DNA of 64,000 nucleotides from Oscillospiraceae bacterium (GTDB lineage Bacteria > Bacillota_A > Clostridia > Oscillospirales > Ruminococcaceae). The stretch lies in NCBI GenBank assembly GCA_017829075.1, contig JAGAJA010000048.1, positions 1-64,000 of the forward strand, in the 5' to 3' direction. Shown in pieces: positions 62,675 through 64,000 of the stretch. Positions within the stretch are counted from its first letter, which is position 1, and every line of letters begins with the position of its first letter. The notes beneath the pieces were generated by a model, which did no database searches, was not told where the DNA came from, and saw only the letters and a list, made by a program, of their open reading frames with translations. Made by a program: the position numbers and the translations under genes.

Positions 62675-63811
62675 ATGCAGTTTGGCAGTGTGGCATTCTT
62701 CAAAATGCTGATCAAGATCGTTCTCAGCATATTATTCTTCCTGCCGTTGGTTCTGTGCATTGTTTTCGCAGTCCTTCTGTGGAACAGTAATGCCAAGGTG
62801 ACTGAGCTAAAGAAGGATAACGAGCGGCTTGAATATTATTCATTAATACTCAGCGGCGAGCGAGAGCCGACCGTCAGCGGATTTTATGATATCTATGCCC
62901 GCAGCGGGCTTTCCGACGAGGAGCTTATCGAGTATGTCCTTCATGGAAAGGACAGCGGCGCGCAGGAGGCTTCCTCCGTTCCGGATAATTCGGCTTCATC
63001 GGGAGCGTCTGATACGTCAGAGGCTTCACAGCCGGTCGGACAAACCGATGAGTCACAGCCAACCGATACTTCATCTGTGCCGGAGGAATCAGAAGCCCAG
63101 CCGCCCGATGTCCAGCCGGTCAGCCAGTATGCCGGGATCTATCCCGAGATGACGGTCACGCCGCCCGCCGAGGACGAATATGTGAGGGAACTCGGCATGG
63201 TGTACCTCACCTTTGACGACGGGCCGTCCGACAATACTTACAGCATTCTGAGCTATCTTGAGCAGTATAACATAAAGGCGACATTCTTTGTCGTTCCTAC
63301 AAGGACGGAGTCCTGCTATGCGAAGCTCCGCGCTATTGCGGAAGCGGGGCATTCCATCGGAGTGCACAGCGCCTCCCACGTTTACAAAGACATCTATTCC
63401 TCCGTTGAGGCTTACCTTGAGGATTTCCACGAGGCTTGGGATATAATTTATGACGCTACTGGGATAAAAACCGAGCTCTTCCGTTTCCCCGGCGGCAGCG
63501 TGAATGACTTCAACGTTGACACCCGCGACCATATAATACAGGAAATGACCCGCAGGGGCTTCCGGTATTTCGATTGGAACGTGGACAGCAACGACGCAGG
63601 CGGGGCGAACTGGACGGATATGTACAACTCGATCCCTGCGGATATCGCGGAGAATTACCGTTCGGTGGTGCTCATGCACGATTCTGCTTCCACCCCGAAT
63701 ACGGTGCTTGTTCTGGGAGATGTTCTCCATGTTCTGGTGAACGAGGGTTATAAATTCGATAAAATAAACAACGACACTCTGCCTGTCCAGTTCACAGGAC
63801 CGTTTGCGTGA
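62675..63811 (+). CDS. Membrane-anchored polysaccharide deacetylase (NodB family)
   Basis: 378 residues from ATG 62675, seven bases after AGAGG; an ATG at 62642 lacks a ribosome site. Residues about 8-35 are one TM anchor (IVLSILFFLPLVLCIVFAVL). A Ser/Glu/Pro-rich linker spans about 95-150. The NodB domain follows, with TFDDGPS (D181, D182), HSASH (H231, H235) and RFPGGS, then LMHDSAS. These are the catalytic and metal residues of peptidoglycan or xylan deacetylases. It likely modifies the cell wall from outside the membrane. Confidence 0.92.
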   Translation: MQFGSVAFFKMLIKIVLSILFFLPLVLCIVFAVLLWNSNAKVTELKKDNERLEYYSLILSGEREPTVSGFYDIYARSGLSDEELIEYVLHGKDSGAQEASSVPDNSASSGASDTSEASQPVGQTDESQPTDTSSVPEESEAQPPDVQPVSQYAGIYPEMTVTPPAEDEYVRELGMVYLTFDDGPSDNTYSILSYLEQYNIKATFFVVPTRTESCYAKLRAIAEAGHSIGVHSASHVYKDIYSSVEAYLEDFHEAWDIIYDATGIKTELFRFPGGSVNDFNVDTRDHIIQEMTRRGFRYFDWNVDSNDAGGANWTDMYNSIPADIAENYRSVVLMHDSASTPNTVLVLGDVLHVLVNEGYKFDKINNDTLPVQFTGPFA

Positions 63812-63930
63812 GCCGGCGGGCATAAATACAGCGGAAGTCAGTTTAGTTGGGAAAACACGATCATAACAGATTTTGCCGCGCTGTTACAGCTTGGGTTTGA
63901 TCGGAGTGTTCAAAAAGAAAGGATATTGCT

Positions 63931-64000
63931 ATGGGTATCAAGGATAACTTTTCACAGGCGGTGAAGGAGCTGTGGAAGAAGGACGGTCAGGAAGAAACAG
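63931..64000 (+). CDS. Start of a gene running off the window
   Basis: ATG 63931 with AAAGGAT upstream opens a frame (MGIKDNFSQAVKEL) that continues to the window end with no stop. Only 23 codons are visible; the family cannot be told. Confidence 0.6.
   Translation, partial: MGIKDNFSQAVKELWKKDGQEET

Overview
The window looks like a chromosome segment from a Ruminococcus-like member of the Oscillospiraceae (Gram-positive anaerobic gut or rumen Firmicutes). The support is a very large secreted protein ending in a dockerin module, consensus sigma-A promoters (TTGACA/TATAAT, 16-17 bp spacing), strong GGAGG ribosome binding sites, a Firmicute-style trmK-nif3 pair, RqcH, and serine recombinases of clostridial type. 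No species can be named from sequence alone.

Layout. (1) 1-14.8 kb: surface and secretome genes. A LuxR regulator fused to a 12-TM MFS-like domain lies divergent from a ~2,400-residue dockerin protein. A 1,046-residue secreted transglutaminase-like protein lies divergent from an XRE-type regulator. Both divergent gaps hold inverted repeats that could be operators. (2) 14.8-52.5 kb: a probable genomic island inserted at the 3' end of the tmRNA gene (ssrA). A 19-bp copy of the tmRNA 3' end lies at 14819-14837 in direct orientation to the intact end at 52465-52483. The island holds an AbrB-type protein, a DUF234-type ATPase, a large STAND-like NTPase with a nuclease-like N-terminus, an excisionase-like HTH protein, DUF960, an amidoligase/glutamine amidotransferase pair, a small resolvase, an unrecognised 615-residue protein, a DUF927 primase/helicase-like ATPase (frameshifted), a Rep-like protein, a large serine recombinase with an internal deletion, and a complete type 1 BREX operon. 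The BREX operon (brxA-brxB-brxC-pglX-pglZ-brxL) is followed by a RecQ-like helicase and an EVE-like protein. (3) 52.5-64 kb: GC-richer housekeeping DNA with ssrA, DUF1858, trmK, nif3/yqfO, rqcH, valS, a GNAT acetyltransferase, a nucleotidyltransferase, an HD-GYP phosphodiesterase, a cyclophilin, a membrane-anchored polysaccharide deacetylase and the start of one more gene.

How the genes work together. BREX is the best-defined system: PglX methylates host DNA, while BrxC, PglZ, BrxL, BrxA and BrxB restrict phage. A divergent XRE regulator sits just upstream, and a perfect 8-bp inverted repeat overlaps the -35 box of a consensus-like promoter reading into brxA, which suggests repressor control. 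The helicase and EVE protein between brxL and ssrA are plausible but unproven accessory defence genes. With the STAND-like NTPase and the orphan 615-residue gene, the island looks like a defence island carried on a partly decayed mobile element. No tyrosine integrase was found, and the large serine recombinase has lost the middle of the protein, so the element is probably not self-mobile now.
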